A DNA stretch of 64,000 bases from Sulfolobales archaeon (GTDB lineage: Archaea; Thermoproteota; Thermoprotei_A; Sulfolobales; AG1): positions 1 through 64,000 of the forward strand of contig JAVZPJ010000003.1 of NCBI GenBank assembly GCA_038881635.1, in the 5' to 3' direction. Of this stretch, positions 18,533 through 29,148 are shown one piece after another (the stretch's first letter is position 1; each line of letters begins with the position of its first letter). The position numbers and the translations under genes are program-made. Below the pieces are notes generated by a model that worked only from the letters and a program-made list of their open reading frames with translations, searched no databases and had not been told where the DNA came from.

Positions 18533-18799
18533 GTGAGTGAAGTAAAGATCTATAGAGTGAGAGGTTTAGCTTTGTTCGCACACGATAAGTATCCTGAGTG
18601 GAGGAAATTTGAGATAGAGGTAAGAGCTTTAAAACCACAGCATGCTGAGGAGATAGCATATTCTCTGCTTGGTAGCAGGCATAAGATCAAGAGAAAGAAC
18701 ATAAAGATCCTTGACATCAAAGAGATCTCATTGAATGAAGTCAGAAACAAGTTCATAAGAGAACTCTCAGAAGCAGAGGGATTTGAAATTGTCAGATGA
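18533..18799 (+). CDS. rpl18a: ribosomal protein eL20 (L18Ae/LX)
   Basis: An 88-residue protein matching archaeal LX/eL20: VRGLALFAHDKYPEWRKFE, AEEIAYSLLGSRHKIKRKNI and an acidic-hydrophobic tail. GTG start, five bases after the aIF6 stop. The 3' end overlaps the prefoldin start by 17 bases. Confidence 0.93.
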   Translation: MSEVKIYRVRGLALFAHDKYPEWRKFEIEVRALKPQHAEEIAYSLLGSRHKIKRKNIKILDIKEISLNEVRNKFIRELSEAEGFEIVR

Positions 18800-19244
18800 A
18801 AAAAACTCTACAAGAGATCAGAGAATTGAAGCTTTAGTAGCTGAATTAGGAAGAGTTGAAGAGTATCTAAGAGTTCTCCAACAGAATCTTGGTGTAATAC
18901 TTCAAGAATTAGAGGAAATTAGAATAGCCAGAGAAGCTTTAGAAGGCCTTAAAAACTACAGCTCTAATGAGATCTTGATAAGCGTAGATAGAAGAGGACA
19001 TGTATATGTTAAAGGCCTAGTCTCTTCAAGAGATGTAGTGCTCACACATATAGGAGGCGAGTACTTAACGGAGCTACCTCTTGAAAGAGCTTTCAAGATA
19101 CTTGAAGAGAAAGAAAGCGACCTAAAGAAAGCGCTAGACTCTCTTAACCAGGAGATTAATGAGGCTAGACAGGTTTATGAAAGGCTTTACAACGCCTTAA
19201 ACACTTTAATTGCAGAGAGAGAAAGAGAGAGAAAAGAAAAATAG
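18783..19244 (+). CDS. pfdA: prefoldin alpha subunit
   Basis: A 153-residue protein with two long coiled-coil helices (about residues 10-60 and 105-150) joined by beta hairpins (ILISVDRRGHVYVKGLVS, DVVLTHIGGEYL). This is the alpha prefoldin that, with beta subunits, passes unfolded proteins to the thermosome. TTG 18783 or TTG 18789 may be the start; GAGGG lies just upstream. It is the last gene of the cluster. Confidence 0.92.
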   Translation: MKLSDEKNSTRDQRIEALVAELGRVEEYLRVLQQNLGVILQELEEIRIAREALEGLKNYSSNEILISVDRRGHVYVKGLVSSRDVVLTHIGGEYLTELPLERAFKILEEKESDLKKALDSLNQEINEARQVYERLYNALNTLIAERERERKEK

Positions 19245-19643
19245 CACACAGAAGATGCCTGGGATTCAGCTCTGATATAGGTTTATATCGGTTGATCTCT
19301 TTTCGCTATAAAATATTAGGAGAAAAGACTAAGTTCTCCGCCTACTAGGAAGAGGTATAGAAAAAGAAAAGCTGAGTGGAGACAGGTATACACACTAACC
19401 ATGGGAGAAGAATAAAAATCAAACAATATAAACCTATATAAAACTCGAAACCGTTTCACTAGATAGTAAAGATATGTTTACAAACCTTATATCAAACATA
19501 TTTGCAGGCTACATACAGCATTAAAAAATATAGATGTGAAACGCCAGAGATCTACTTAATAACCTTCGCGGAATAATGATACTGGATGATATGCTCTGCT
19601 GTGAGATCCAAGCTGTTGTGAGAAGACTTCCTGGTTAAACATG
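19245..19643. other. intergenic region, about 400 bases
   Basis: No convincing gene. A TATA-like CTATAAAATA lies near 19304-19313. From about 19328 to 19415 one frame encodes a short, very basic peptide (RKRYRKRKAEWRQ) with no start codon; purine-rich DNA could give this by chance. The remainder is AT-rich. The rpoH promoter sits at the end. Confidence 0.5.
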
Positions 19644-19653
19644 TTTTTATAAG
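19644..19653 (+). promoter_or_regulatory. promoter of the rpoH-rpoB-rpoA operon
   Basis: TTTTTATAAG is a good archaeal TATA box and predicts a start near 19675, leaving a leader of about 23 bases with GGAGG (19686-19690) eight bases before the rpo5 ATG. It probably drives the whole polymerase operon. Confidence 0.6.
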
Positions 19654-19697
19654 CTCTAGAATGAGTATATATTTTTGAGTGTCACGGAGGATCATAT

Positions 19698-19970
19698 ATG
19701 TCTGAGCATCAATCTTCTAGATCTTCTAAGAAGTTGGAGTTTGATCTATTTAAACACGAGCTAGTACCTATCCACGAGCTAGTACCCGTGGAAGAGGCTG
19801 TCAAAATACTTAAAGAGCTTGGGGTGAAACCCGAGCAGCTTCCATGGATTAGGGCAAGTGATCCTGCTGTCAGAGCTATAGGAGGTAAGCCTGGTGATAT
19901 CGTAAGAATTATCAGGAAGAGTCCTACCGCAGGAGAAATAGTTGTTTACAGATACGTTATAGCGGGGTGA
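19698..19970 (+). CDS. rpo5: RNA polymerase subunit Rpo5 (RpoH)
   Basis: A 90-residue subunit with the RpoH core [40 protein letters not shown] and the C-terminal [17 protein letters not shown], ending where other RpoH proteins end. It caps the jaw of RNA polymerase. Its stop (TGA 19968-19970) is part of a GGGGTGA motif that also serves as SD for rpoB, and the rpoB frame is the same frame. Confidence 0.96.
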   Translation: MSEHQSSRSSKKLEFDLFKHELVPIHELVPVEEAVKILKELGVKPEQLPWIRASDPAVRAIGGKPGDIVRIIRKSPTAGEIVVYRYVIAG

Positions 19971-19976
19971 ATCCCT

Positions 19977-22900
19977 ATAAATCCTAGACAGAGGAAATAC
20001 CAGATCTACATACCTAGTCCTGATGATAGATGGATTATTATAAAATCTTTTATAGAAGAGAAGGGCTTGATCAGACAGCATCTAGATAGCTATAATGATT
20101 TTGTTTCTAATAGACTTAGAGAGATTATTTTAAGTGATGGTGTTATAACCACTCCAATACCCAACTACTATGTAGTCATAACAGATGTAGAGATCGGAGC
20201 ACCTTCTGCTAAGGATATCAGCGGAGCTGTTCTAAAGGATCAGGATTTCACACCAATGCTCTGTAGGTATAGGAATATAACCTATGCAGCCCCTGTAAGG
20301 GTCACTCTAGTACAAGTTGAAGATGGTATGAAAGGTCAACCTGTCACGGTTGAGATCGGAGAGATCCCTGTGATGATCAGGAGTATTCTAGATCCTATAT
20401 CAAAGATTCAAGATCCTAACGAGTTAAGAAAATTAGGGGAGGATCCTAAGGATCCAGGAGGTTATTTCATTATAAATGGTAGTGATAGAGTTATAGTAGC
20501 TCAAGAGGATATGGCTCCAAATAGAGTTATAATTGATAAAGTCAAGGAGGGTATCAGTGCTACCCATACTGCTAAGATCGTGTCCGCGACAAGTAGTATT
20601 AAAGTTCCTCTAATACTAGACAGACATAAAGACGGATCTCTACACATATCAACACCCTCCATACCTGGAAAGATACCTCTTGTAGTTCTCATGAGAGCTT
20701 TAGGTATTGAGAGCGATAGAGATATAACTCTAGCAGTATCGCTAGACCCCGAGATACAGAAGGAATTGCTACCTTCACTCATACAGGTTTCAGAGATTAG
20801 AACCACGGAGGAGGCACTACTATTTATAGGAAATAGAATCGCTACTGGACAGCCTAAAGATGTGAGAATACAGAGAGCCGAAGAAATCATAGATAAATAC
20901 CTGCTTCCACATATAGGAACAAGTAGAGATAAGAGAATCGATAAAGCTCTATTCCTAGGACAGATGGCTTGCAAGCTTTTAGAAGCTGTCATAGGTAGGA
21001 GAGGGTTTGATGATAAGGATCACTATGCTAATAAGAGAATTAGACTTGCAGGAGATCTTCTCGCAGTCCAGTTTAGGGCTGCCTATAAAGCTTTTCTGAA
21101 GAACTTCAGAGAGCAACTTATCAAGGCTAAGACGAGATCTAAAAAGGTTTCAGATAGAAACATATTAATACTAGTTAGATCCGATATAATAACAGAGAGA
21201 ATCAGACATGCAATGGCCACTGGAAACTGGGTTGGAGGTAGAACCGGAGTAAGTCAGATACTAGATAGAACGAATTGGATCTCCATGCTAAGTCATTTGA
21301 GAAGAGTTGTATCTCCGCTAAGCAGAAGCCAGCCTCACTTCGAAGCCAGAGATCTTCATGGAACTCAATGGGGTAGATTCTGTCCATTCGAAACACCCGA
21401 GGGACCTAACTGTGGTCTGGTTAAGAACCTGGCTCTAACAAGCTATATATCTGTAGGTGTTGACGAGAACGAGGTTCTAGAGTTTATATATAGGATCTCA
21501 GATGAAGACCTCAAGCTTGTACCGCTTCAAGAAGTGTATCTGAAGGCTAGACGAGGTGAGGATGTTCAAGATCTTCTGAAGTATTCGAAGGTGTTTCTCA
21601 ACGGAAGGCTTATAGGATTTGTAAGAGATGGAGAGAAGTTTGTTAGATATATGAGATCTCTTAGAAGAAGTGGAAAGCTACACTACGAGGTAGGCGTATC
21701 TCATCTGAAGACGGATTACATAGATGAGGTTTATATAAATACAGATCGTGGAAGAATTATGAGACCTTTAATAGTCGTTGAAAACGGCAGGATCCTTCTA
21801 ACCAAAGAGCATGTAGAAAAGCTAGCTAGGAAAGAACTTAGATTCACAGATCTTCTCAGATTAGGTGTGATAGAGCTACTTGATGCAGAAGAAGAGGAGA
21901 ACGCATATGTAGCCTTAAATCCTGAGGATGTGACCAAAGAACACACACATCTCGAAATATTCCCTCCATCTATTCTAGGTGTGGCCGCCTCTACAATACC
22001 TTATGCAGAGCATAATCAGAGTCCTAGAAACACCTATCAATCAGCTATGGTTAAACAGGCTGTAGGCATATATATGGCTAACTATCTTCTCAGAACAGAT
22101 TCAAGAGGTCATCTTCTTCACTATCCTGAAAAACCTCTTGTGCAGACCAGAGCTCTAGAGCTTATAGGTTATAATGAAAGACCTGCAGGACATAACATGG
22201 TTGTCGCGGTAATGAGTTTCTCAGGATACAACATGGAAGATGCTGTTATAATGAGTAGGTCGAGTATTGAAAGAGGTATGGCGAGATCGACTTTCTTTAG
22301 AACTTATGTCACCGAAGAGAGAAGATATCCAGGAGGTGAGGAGGATAGAATTGAAATACCCGATCCAAGCTCCCACGGATTTAAAGGTAAGCAGTATTAC
22401 AGGTTCCTTGAGGCAGATGCGATAGCACCTGTAGAAGCTCCTATGAGAGGAGGCGATGTTCTGATAGGAAAAACTTCTCCCTCTAGATTCATGGAGGAGA
22501 TGAAGGAATTCACAGCAATCTCCGCTAAGAGAAAGGATACCTCCGTAAGCCTGCGCTATGGCGAGAAAGGTGTTGTTGATCATGTGGTGATCACTACAAG
22601 TCTAGAAGGACATAGACTTATCAAGGTGAGGGTGAGAGATTACAGAGTGCCTGAGATAGGAGATAAATTCGCATCAAGACATGGCCAGAAAGGTGTTATA
22701 GGCATGCTATTCCCTCATTTCGATATGCCTTACACCTATCAGGGTATAGTACCTGATCTGATTATAAATCCACATGCTCTGCCGTCTAGAATGACTGTAG
22801 GCCAGCTGATAGAAAGTATCGCAGGCAAGGTTGCAGCTTTGAGAGGTAGTTTTGTAGATGGAACTCCATTCCTCGGAGAAAAGATCGATGATCTGAAGAA

Positions 22901-23414
22901 ACAATTACTCCTACTAGGCTACCCTGCTGATGGTACGGAACCTATGTATGATGGGAGAACCGGAGAGCTTATAGGAAATCCTATTTTCATAGGTATTGTA
23001 TATTATCAGAGGCTGCACCACATGGTTGCTGATAAGATTCATGCGAGAGCTAGAGGTCAGGTACAGATACTAACCAGACAGCCTACAGAAGGTAGAGCGA
23101 GAGAGGGAGGTCTTAGATTTGGCGAGATGGAGAGAGATGTTCTAATAGCTTACGGGGCTTCGTCACTGCTTAGGGAAAGGCTTATGGAGAGTAGTGACAG
23201 AACTACCATATGGGTTTGCGAGCAGTGTGGACATATAGGCTGGTATGATAGGAATAAGAAGAGAGGTATATGTCCGATCCACAAGGATCAAGCCAATGTC
23301 TATCCTGTAGAGGTCTCATACGCTTTCAAACTTCTTCTGCAAGAACTTATGTCAATGATGATCATGCCTAGAATTATTGTTAAAAAGAAGACGGAAGTGT
23401 ATAGAGAGAGGTGA
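19977..23414 (+). CDS. rpo2: RNA polymerase subunit Rpo2 (RpoB)
   Basis: The undivided second-largest subunit, about 1145 residues. Seen are KGLIRQHLDSYNDF, the RGFDDKDHYANKRIRLAGDL region, the catalytic-domain segments GYNMEDAVI, KFASRHGQKGVIG and GEMERD, and the C-terminal zinc clamp (CEQCG...CPIH). The first canonical start is TTG 20067, inside the conserved sequence. The upstream in-frame segment SPDDRWIIIKSFIEEKGL is the usual RpoB N-terminus and has no ATG/GTG/TTG back to the rpo5 stop. ATA 19977, six bases after GGTGA (19966-19970), is the best candidate start. Confidence 0.95.
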   Translation: MNPRQRKYQIYIPSPDDRWIIIKSFIEEKGLIRQHLDSYNDFVSNRLREIILSDGVITTPIPNYYVVITDVEIGAPSAKDISGAVLKDQDFTPMLCRYRNITYAAPVRVTLVQVEDGMKGQPVTVEIGEIPVMIRSILDPISKIQDPNELRKLGEDPKDPGGYFIINGSDRVIVAQEDMAPNRVIIDKVKEGISATHTAKIVSATSSIKVPLILDRHKDGSLHISTPSIPGKIPLVVLMRALGIESDRDITLAVSLDPEIQKELLPSLIQVSEIRTTEEALLFIGNRIATGQPKDVRIQRAEEIIDKYLLPHIGTSRDKRIDKALFLGQMACKLLEAVIGRRGFDDKDHYANKRIRLAGDLLAVQFRAAYKAFLKNFREQLIKAKTRSKKVSDRNILILVRSDIITERIRHAMATGNWVGGRTGVSQILDRTNWISMLSHLRRVVSPLSRSQPHFEARDLHGTQWGRFCPFETPEGPNCGLVKNLALTSYISVGVDENEVLEFIYRISDEDLKLVPLQEVYLKARRGEDVQDLLKYSKVFLNGRLIGFVRDGEKFVRYMRSLRRSGKLHYEVGVSHLKTDYIDEVYINTDRGRIMRPLIVVENGRILLTKEHVEKLARKELRFTDLLRLGVIELLDAEEEENAYVALNPEDVTKEHTHLEIFPPSILGVAASTIPYAEHNQSPRNTYQSAMVKQAVGIYMANYLLRTDSRGHLLHYPEKPLVQTRALELIGYNERPAGHNMVVAVMSFSGYNMEDAVIMSRSSIERGMARSTFFRTYVTEERRYPGGEEDRIEIPDPSSHGFKGKQYYRFLEADAIAPVEAPMRGGDVLIGKTSPSRFMEEMKEFTAISAKRKDTSVSLRYGEKGVVDHVVITTSLEGHRLIKVRVRDYRVPEIGDKFASRHGQKGVIGMLFPHFDMPYTYQGIVPDLIINPHALPSRMTVGQLIESIAGKVAALRGSFVDGTPFLGEKIDDLKKQLLLLGYPADGTEPMYDGRTGELIGNPIFIGIVYYQRLHHMVADKIHARARGQVQILTRQPTEGRAREGGLRFGEMERDVLIAYGASSLLRERLMESSDRTTIWVCEQCGHIGWYDRNKKRGICPIHKDQANVYPVEVSYAFKLLLQELMSMMIMPRIIVKKKTEVYRER

Positions 23415-23420
23415 TAAATT

Positions 23421-26099
23421 TTGAGCGAGTATATGATCGAAAAAATAAAATTCGGTATACTATCTCCCGAAGAGATTAGGAAGATGTCTACTGTTCAAAT
23501 AATATCAAAAGATCTGTTTGACGACGACGGAGTACCTATAAGAAACTCTATAATGGATCCAAGACTTGGAGTTATAGAGCCTGGACAGAGATGCGAGATA
23601 TGCGGTAATACAATGAGAGACTGCCCCGGGCATTTTGGAAGATTAGAGCTAGCCAGACCTGTTATTCATGTGGGTTTTGTAAGACATATATACGAGATCT
23701 TGAGAGCTACATGTAGAAATTGTGGAAGATTTAAGATTCCTTCCGAATATGTCGAGAGATTCGGAGGAGATCCTGAGAAGGCTCTAGAAGAGATCTATAG
23801 GATCTATAGTAAGATGAAAAACAGATGGCCCTTGCTAGCTAAGAGACTTGCTAATACTCTTAGAAGAGAGGCTGCTAAAGTCTCACAATGCCCGTACTGC
23901 GGTAGCAAGCAGTATAGAATCAGGCTTGAGAGACCTACCTCGTTCTATGAAGAAAGCGAAGAAGGAAATATAAGACTCACTCCTATAGATGTTAGGCAGA
24001 GACTTGAAAGGATACCGGATAGAGATCTCGAGGTGATGGGATACGATCCTAAGGAGGCTAGGCCTGAGTGGATGGTTATAACAGTCTTCCCAATACCACC
24101 TCTAGTTGTAAGACCATCAATAATTCTCGAGACAGGTGCTAGAGCTGAAGATGATCTCACTCATAAGCTCGCTGACATAGTAAGAGCTAATGACAAGCTT
24201 AGAGAAGCTCTTGAGACAGGAGCGCCGAACATAATAGTTGAAGATACATGGGAGCTGCTACAGTATCATATTACAACGTACTTTGATAGTGAGACGCCAG
24301 GAGTTCCTGTAGCTAAGCAGAGATATGGAAGACCTCTTAAAGGAATTGCACAGAGACTTAAGGGTAAGGAGGGCAGGTTTAGAGGCAATCTTTCTGGGAA
24401 GAGAGTCGACTTCTCATCTAGAACTGTGATCAGTCCAGACCCCTATCTAAGTATAAATGAAGTAGGAGTGCCCATAGATGTAGCTAAGATCCTTACAGTA
24501 CCCGAGAGAGTCACCCCATGGAATATTGAGAAGCTAAGAAAATACGTCCTAAACGGACCATACGTATGGCCTGGAGCAAACTATGTTATAACACCTGATG
24601 GAAGAAGACTGGATCTGAGGTTTGTTAGAGATAGAAATTCTATTGCACAGGATCTAGGACCTGGATGGATCGTCGAAAGACATCTTGATAATGGTGACAT
24701 AGTTTTGTTTAATAGACAGCCCAGTCTTCATAGAATGAGTATAATGGGTCACATAGCTAGAATACTTCCTGGAAGAACTTTCAGACTTCATCTCTCCGTA
24801 TGTCCTCCATATAATGCTGACTTCGATGGAGATGAAATGAACCTTCACGTACCTCAGAATGAGGAGGCCAGAGCTGAGGCCAGGATCTTAATGCTTGTTC
24901 AGGAGAACATCTTATCTCCAAGATACGGAGGTCCTATAATTGGAGGAATACAAGATTATATTAGCGGAGCATACATTCTATCTAGTAAAGCCAGCGTGTT
25001 TGAGAGAGAAGAAGTAATAGCACTATTATCAGCATCAGGCTATATAGGTCCTCTTCCAGAGCCTGCTATACTGTCTCCTAGAAAACTATGGACTGGAAAG
25101 CAGATCATAAGCATGTTCCTGCCTAATGATTTCAACTACCGAGCTCCTGCAAAGATCTCTGGAGGCAAGCTAGCTTGCAATGATTACGAGTGTTTCTGGG
25201 ATTCTTACATATTAGTTAGAGAAGGTAAACTTTTATTCGGTGTTCTCGATAAGAAAGCTATAGGATCTCAAGAACCTGAATCTCTATTTCATTTCCTTGT
25301 TAGAGAATATGGTAATGAAGCTGGGAGAAAATTCATAGATCAAGTCTTCAGAATCTTTATTAGAGTACTAGAGATGAGAGGATTTACAATGACCTATGAT
25401 GACATAGATATACCTCATGAGGCTAGAGAGGAAATCGAGAAAACACTTAATGAAGCATTTGATAAGGTGTATGATCTAATAAGACAGTATCAGGAAGGAA
25501 AGCTAGAACCAGAACCTGGAAGAAGTCTTGAAGAGACGCTTGAGATCAAGATCATGGAGGATATTCTAAGATTAGCTAGAGAGAATAGCGGTGAAATAGC
25601 TCTGAGACATATGAACCTCTTCAACAACGTATTCGCGATGGCTAGAACAGGTGCGAGAGGTTCTACACTTAATATAACTCAGATGGCTGCCACACTAGGG
25701 CAACAATCTATAAGAGGTGCTAGAATAAGCAGAGGCTATAGAGGGAGATATACTTCACACTTCAAACAGGGAGATCTTGGAGCTCTACCCAGAGGCTTTG
25801 TTAAGAACAGCTTCGCACAGGGGCTTACACCTACTGAGATGTTCTTCCACGCCGCAGGAGGTAGAGAAGGGCTTGTAGATACTGCTGTGAGAACTTCTCA
25901 GAGTGGTTATATGCAGAGAAGATTGATAAACGCTCTACAAGATTTATATGTTGAATATGACGGAACGGTGAGAAATGTAGAAGGCAACCTGGTTCAGATA
26001 TTATATGGTGAGGATGGGATAGATCCTATGAAAGGGATACATGAGAAAGCTGTTGATGTTGATAGAGTTATAGAGAGGGTGATAGGATGGAGGAGGTAG
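23421..26099 (+). CDS. rpo1N: RNA polymerase subunit Rpo1N (RpoA')
   Basis: An 892-residue N-terminal half of the largest subunit. Zinc clusters [21 protein letters not shown] and CPYCG lie in the clamp. The catalytic Mg-binding loop [13 protein letters not shown] is near residue 466, and the bridge-helix region [18 protein letters not shown] follows. TTG start with GGTGA six bases upstream, overlapping the rpoB stop. The largest subunit is split into two genes, as in all archaea. Confidence 0.97.
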   Translation: MSEYMIEKIKFGILSPEEIRKMSTVQIISKDLFDDDGVPIRNSIMDPRLGVIEPGQRCEICGNTMRDCPGHFGRLELARPVIHVGFVRHIYEILRATCRNCGRFKIPSEYVERFGGDPEKALEEIYRIYSKMKNRWPLLAKRLANTLRREAAKVSQCPYCGSKQYRIRLERPTSFYEESEEGNIRLTPIDVRQRLERIPDRDLEVMGYDPKEARPEWMVITVFPIPPLVVRPSIILETGARAEDDLTHKLADIVRANDKLREALETGAPNIIVEDTWELLQYHITTYFDSETPGVPVAKQRYGRPLKGIAQRLKGKEGRFRGNLSGKRVDFSSRTVISPDPYLSINEVGVPIDVAKILTVPERVTPWNIEKLRKYVLNGPYVWPGANYVITPDGRRLDLRFVRDRNSIAQDLGPGWIVERHLDNGDIVLFNRQPSLHRMSIMGHIARILPGRTFRLHLSVCPPYNADFDGDEMNLHVPQNEEARAEARILMLVQENILSPRYGGPIIGGIQDYISGAYILSSKASVFEREEVIALLSASGYIGPLPEPAILSPRKLWTGKQIISMFLPNDFNYRAPAKISGGKLACNDYECFWDSYILVREGKLLFGVLDKKAIGSQEPESLFHFLVREYGNEAGRKFIDQVFRIFIRVLEMRGFTMTYDDIDIPHEAREEIEKTLNEAFDKVYDLIRQYQEGKLEPEPGRSLEETLEIKIMEDILRLARENSGEIALRHMNLFNNVFAMARTGARGSTLNITQMAATLGQQSIRGARISRGYRGRYTSHFKQGDLGALPRGFVKNSFAQGLTPTEMFFHAAGGREGLVDTAVRTSQSGYMQRRLINALQDLYVEYDGTVRNVEGNLVQILYGEDGIDPMKGIHEKAVDVDRVIERVIGWRR

Positions 26100-27292
26100 C
26101 ATCTAGAAAACTCTCTAGAGAGGAGATCAGAAGACTCGTAGAAGAACTCATAGAGAAGAAAGCCTCATTTCTACCACCAAAAATCGTCAGAGAACTTGTA
26201 GAGAAGATCTCATTAGTAGATGATATAAAACCTGAAGAAATTCAGAAGATCATAGATCTAGCGTTAGAACAGTATACCACAAGTCTGATAGAACCTGGAG
26301 AACCTGTTGGAACTGTCACAGCTCAGAGCATTGGAGAACCTGGCACTCAGATGACTCTTAGAACATTCCATTACGCTGGTGTTAGAGAGCTTAACGTAAC
26401 CTTAGGACTTCCTAGGTTTATAGAGCTTGTTGACGCTAAGAAAACCCCTTCAACTCCTATGATGTATATATACTTGAATGAAAAGTATCGCTATGATAGA
26501 GAGAAGGCTCTCGAGATCGCTAGAAAGATAGAATTAACTACAATAGATAACATTGCTGCGGAAATATCTACAGATCCTTACAGAGGATCTATAATTCTCA
26601 GACTAGATCCTGAGTTCTTAGAAGATAAAGGCGTGACAGTAGAACAGGTGGCTTCGGTGTTGAGAAAATATGGTAGCGTAAGTACCTCAGAGGAAGATCC
26701 ATATACTCTAGAAATATCTGTAGAAGAAGCCGATCTATTTAAACTTGAGAAACTTAAGAATAAGATTCTCAGGACAAAGGTTAAGGGTATAAAAGATATC
26801 AAGAGAGCAATAGTAAGAAAGGTCGGAGAAGAATATATGATAATAACACACGGCTCTAATCTAGCAGCAGTTCTCAAGTTAAAAGAAATAGATCCTTATA
26901 GAACCTATACCAACAACATTAAAGAAATAGAAGAGGTCTTAGGAATCGAAGCAGCAAGAGCAGCTCTTATTCGCGAGATGGCCAACGTATTGAGAGAACA
27001 AGGACTAGATGTTGACATAAGACATCTGATACTGGTCGCGGATATAATGACGTACACGGGAACAGTTAGACAGATAGGAAGACATGGTGTGACTGGCGAG
27101 AAAGAAAGTATCTTCGCTAGAGCATCATTTGAAATCACTGTAAGACATCTTCTAGATGCTGCAGCGAGAGGTGAGGAGGATAAGCTGAGAGGAGTTGCTG
27201 AGAATGTTATTGTAGGACAACATATGCTCCTAGGAACTGGGAGGGTTAAGCTTTTTATGAGACTAGGAAAAATTAGTGAGGATAGAGGATAG
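26087..27292 (+). CDS. rpo1C: RNA polymerase subunit Rpo1C (RpoA'')
   Basis: A 401-residue C-terminal part of the largest subunit. [20 protein letters not shown] and the trigger-loop region RTFHYAGV are near residues 78-103, with [20 protein letters not shown] and SIFARASFE further on. The ATG overlaps the rpo1N end by 13 bases, indicating coupled translation. No intein or insertion is seen. Confidence 0.97.
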   Translation: MEEVASRKLSREEIRRLVEELIEKKASFLPPKIVRELVEKISLVDDIKPEEIQKIIDLALEQYTTSLIEPGEPVGTVTAQSIGEPGTQMTLRTFHYAGVRELNVTLGLPRFIELVDAKKTPSTPMMYIYLNEKYRYDREKALEIARKIELTTIDNIAAEISTDPYRGSIILRLDPEFLEDKGVTVEQVASVLRKYGSVSTSEEDPYTLEISVEEADLFKLEKLKNKILRTKVKGIKDIKRAIVRKVGEEYMIITHGSNLAAVLKLKEIDPYRTYTNNIKEIEEVLGIEAARAALIREMANVLREQGLDVDIRHLILVADIMTYTGTVRQIGRHGVTGEKESIFARASFEITVRHLLDAAARGEEDKLRGVAENVIVGQHMLLGTGRVKLFMRLGKISEDRG

Positions 27293-27297
27293 CCACA

Positions 27298-27627
27298 ATG
27301 TCATTGCGGCAGGCTGGTGTTGAAGAAACTGTTAAAGAGATAGTGAGAACTGGAAATATCGTCATAGGCTTTAGAAGAACTTTAAAGATGCTTAGACTAG
27401 GAAAATTAAGAGCAGTTATAATAGCAAGACACATTCCTGAGAATATGTTCTCTGAGATAACCTACATAGCTAGACTTAGCGAGACCCCTCTGATAGTGTT
27501 CGAAGGAGGTTCTGTAGAACTAGGATCTCTCATAGGAAAACCTTTCCCAGTAAGCACTATAGGAGTTGTAGATACAGGGGTGGTACCTATAGATAGAGTT
27601 AAAGAACTTTCAAATAGCGGAGCATGA
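27298..27627 (+). CDS. rpl30e: ribosomal protein eL30
   Basis: A 109-residue protein of the L7Ae/L30e fold: VRTGNIVIGFRRTLKMLRLG, LRAVIIARHIPE, YIARLSETPLIVFEGGSVEL and IGKPFPVSTIGVVDTG. eL30 is a large-subunit protein that in archaea is encoded in the polymerase operon. The gene is five bases after rpo1C. Confidence 0.95.
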   Translation: MSLRQAGVEETVKEIVRTGNIVIGFRRTLKMLRLGKLRAVIIARHIPENMFSEITYIARLSETPLIVFEGGSVELGSLIGKPFPVSTIGVVDTGVVPIDRVKELSNSGA

Positions 27628-27640
27628 ACGAGGTGATGCA

Positions 27641-28072
27641 TTGCCTGAGATAAAGCTAACAATAGAAGAAATGCGATATATGTCCTTATTCCAGGATCTT
27701 ACCGGTACAACGGTGAGAGATTGCATCATTGATAATGATAACAATACCATTGTTTTTATAGTAAAAGAAGGAGAAGGAGGACTAGCTGTCGGAAAAGGGG
27801 GTTCTAATATAAAAATGGCTAGAAAGCTTCTAGGAAAGAATGTAGAAGTTGTAGAGTACTCTGAAGATTTCGAACAGTTTGTGAAAAACATCTTCATGCC
27901 AGCCAGGATAGCTTCTATAAGGAAGGTTCAGCAAGGTGGTAGAAACATATTATATGTGAATGTCCACCCCGAGGATAAAGGTCTTGCGATAGGCAGAGGT
28001 GGTAGGAATATACATAGAGCGAGATTGATTCTTAAAAGATATTATGATATAGACAATGTTATAGTAGTATAG
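27641..28072 (+). CDS. nusA: NusA-like transcription factor (two KH domains)
   Basis: A 143-residue archaeal NusA consisting of two KH domains, each with a GxxG loop (GKGGSNIK and GRGGRNIH), and without the S1 and other domains of bacterial NusA. It is an RNA-binding elongation or termination factor. TTG start with GAGGTGAT immediately upstream. Its place between eL30 and S12 is the classical archaeal arrangement. Confidence 0.94.
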   Translation: MPEIKLTIEEMRYMSLFQDLTGTTVRDCIIDNDNNTIVFIVKEGEGGLAVGKGGSNIKMARKLLGKNVEVVEYSEDFEQFVKNIFMPARIASIRKVQQGGRNILYVNVHPEDKGLAIGRGGRNIHRARLILKRYYDIDNVIVV

Positions 28073-28109
28073 TTTTAAGCTTTCAAAGAATATGAGGAGG
28101 ATGAGGAAG

Positions 28110-28553
28110 ATGCCGGGAAGTAAAGCTCCTAAGGGTTTGTACGCTGCAAGGAAACTAAGAGAGAAGAGGCTTAAGTTTAGATGGATGCAGAGAGATTTCA
28201 GAGTTAGGATGCTTAAACTCAAAGAAAGATACGATCCTCTGGAAGGAGCTCCCATGGCTAGAGGGATCGTGCTTGAGAAAGTGGGTATAGAATCTAGACA
28301 GCCGAACTCGGCTCTCAGGAAATGTGTGAGAGTTCAGCTTGTTAAAAATGGTAAGACTGTTACAGCATTCGTACCAGGAGATGGTACTATAAACTTTATT
28401 TCAGAACATGATGAAGTTATAATAGCAGGCATTGGAGGAACTAGAGGAAAGTCTATGGGAGATCTTCCTGGTGTGAAGTATAAGGTTATAATGGTCAATG
28501 GAGTATCTCTTGATGCTCTTGTTAAAGGTAAGAAGCAAAAACCTGTAAGATAG
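28110..28553 (+). CDS. rps12: ribosomal protein uS12
   Basis: The archaeal S12 of the decoding centre, with [20 protein letters not shown] and the [19 protein letters not shown] and [14 protein letters not shown] segments. The frame also contains ATGs at 28092 and 28098. The ATG at 28110 gives the usual [16 protein letters not shown] start and has GAGGATGAGGA before it, so I use it. Confidence 0.95.
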   Translation: MPGSKAPKGLYAARKLREKRLKFRWMQRDFRVRMLKLKERYDPLEGAPMARGIVLEKVGIESRQPNSALRKCVRVQLVKNGKTVTAFVPGDGTINFISEHDEVIIAGIGGTRGKSMGDLPGVKYKVIMVNGVSLDALVKGKKQKPVR

Positions 28554-28586
28554 ATTCAGATTTATTTCGATTTATATTTCAACTCC

Positions 28587-29075
28587 CTACGCATCTTCAC
28601 TCTTTTCAGATTCTTCCTCACCTGATACAAGACTTGCCTTAACATAGGCAGGCACTCCTAGCAGATATGCTATGTATATTGCATGACTTGGAACCATTCT
28701 CTTAACGATCTTATATCCATCACCTTTTATAACTACTCTCGCTGTGTATAGGTTAGTAGTTGTATCTAATTGATCGATCACGACCTTGTCTATCCTCTCA
28801 CGCACTTCTTTCATCTCATCCTTAAACAAGCTCATAATCTCAAATAGAGTCTCTCGATCATTATATATCTCATCTAAGCCTTTTAACCTCATAATACCCA
28901 GCATAACTTCTACAGGGATCTGATACAGGGTAAAAACCCGTCCATCCTCAAGCTCGCACTGGAGCACGGGAACCTGATATGGTGGTGGAGTTATAAAAGT
29001 TTCTACATCAATGATCCTTATAAGATCCCTCTCTTCCACTTCTTCTTCAGACACTCTCGGACTCCATAATAACAT
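28587..29075 (-). CDS. DUF151 / bifunctional-nuclease-domain protein
   Basis: The C-terminal half (VVIDQLDTTTNLYTARVVI, PSHAIYIAYLLGVPAYVKAS) has the pattern of the DUF151 (bifunctional nuclease, BFN) domain: a strand pair, then a Ser/Asp-Ala-Ile helix and a glycine turn. The frame extends to 29285 but would overlap S7. ATG 29075, preceded by AGGAT and a TATA-like element, gives 162 residues. The acidic tail is EESEKSED. The biochemical role in archaea is unknown. It converges on S12 and splits the S12-S7 pair. Confidence 0.75.
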   Translation of the reverse strand: MLLWSPRVSEEEVEERDLIRIIDVETFITPPPYQVPVLQCELEDGRVFTLYQIPVEVMLGIMRLKGLDEIYNDRETLFEIMSLFKDEMKEVRERIDKVVIDQLDTTTNLYTARVVIKGDGYKIVKRMVPSHAIYIAYLLGVPAYVKASLVSGEEESEKSEDA

Positions 29076-29148
29076 ATCCTTATTTAAGCTAAATATAAAA
29101 TAGAGCATGATAGACAGCTTATTAGCTTCAGTAGAGGAATAAATTTGA

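Noticed and set aside
19325-19415. Basic peptide frame (RKRYRKRKAEWRQ) resembling a tiny ribosomal protein
   Set aside because: No start codon; purine-rich DNA produces Lys/Arg strings by chance; no match to eL41, eS30 or eL34.
19698-23414. RpoH-RpoB as one fused or readthrough protein, since both share a frame across TGA 19968
   Set aside because: RpoH ends exactly where other RpoH proteins end and GGTGA across the stop is a good SD for a separate rpoB start.
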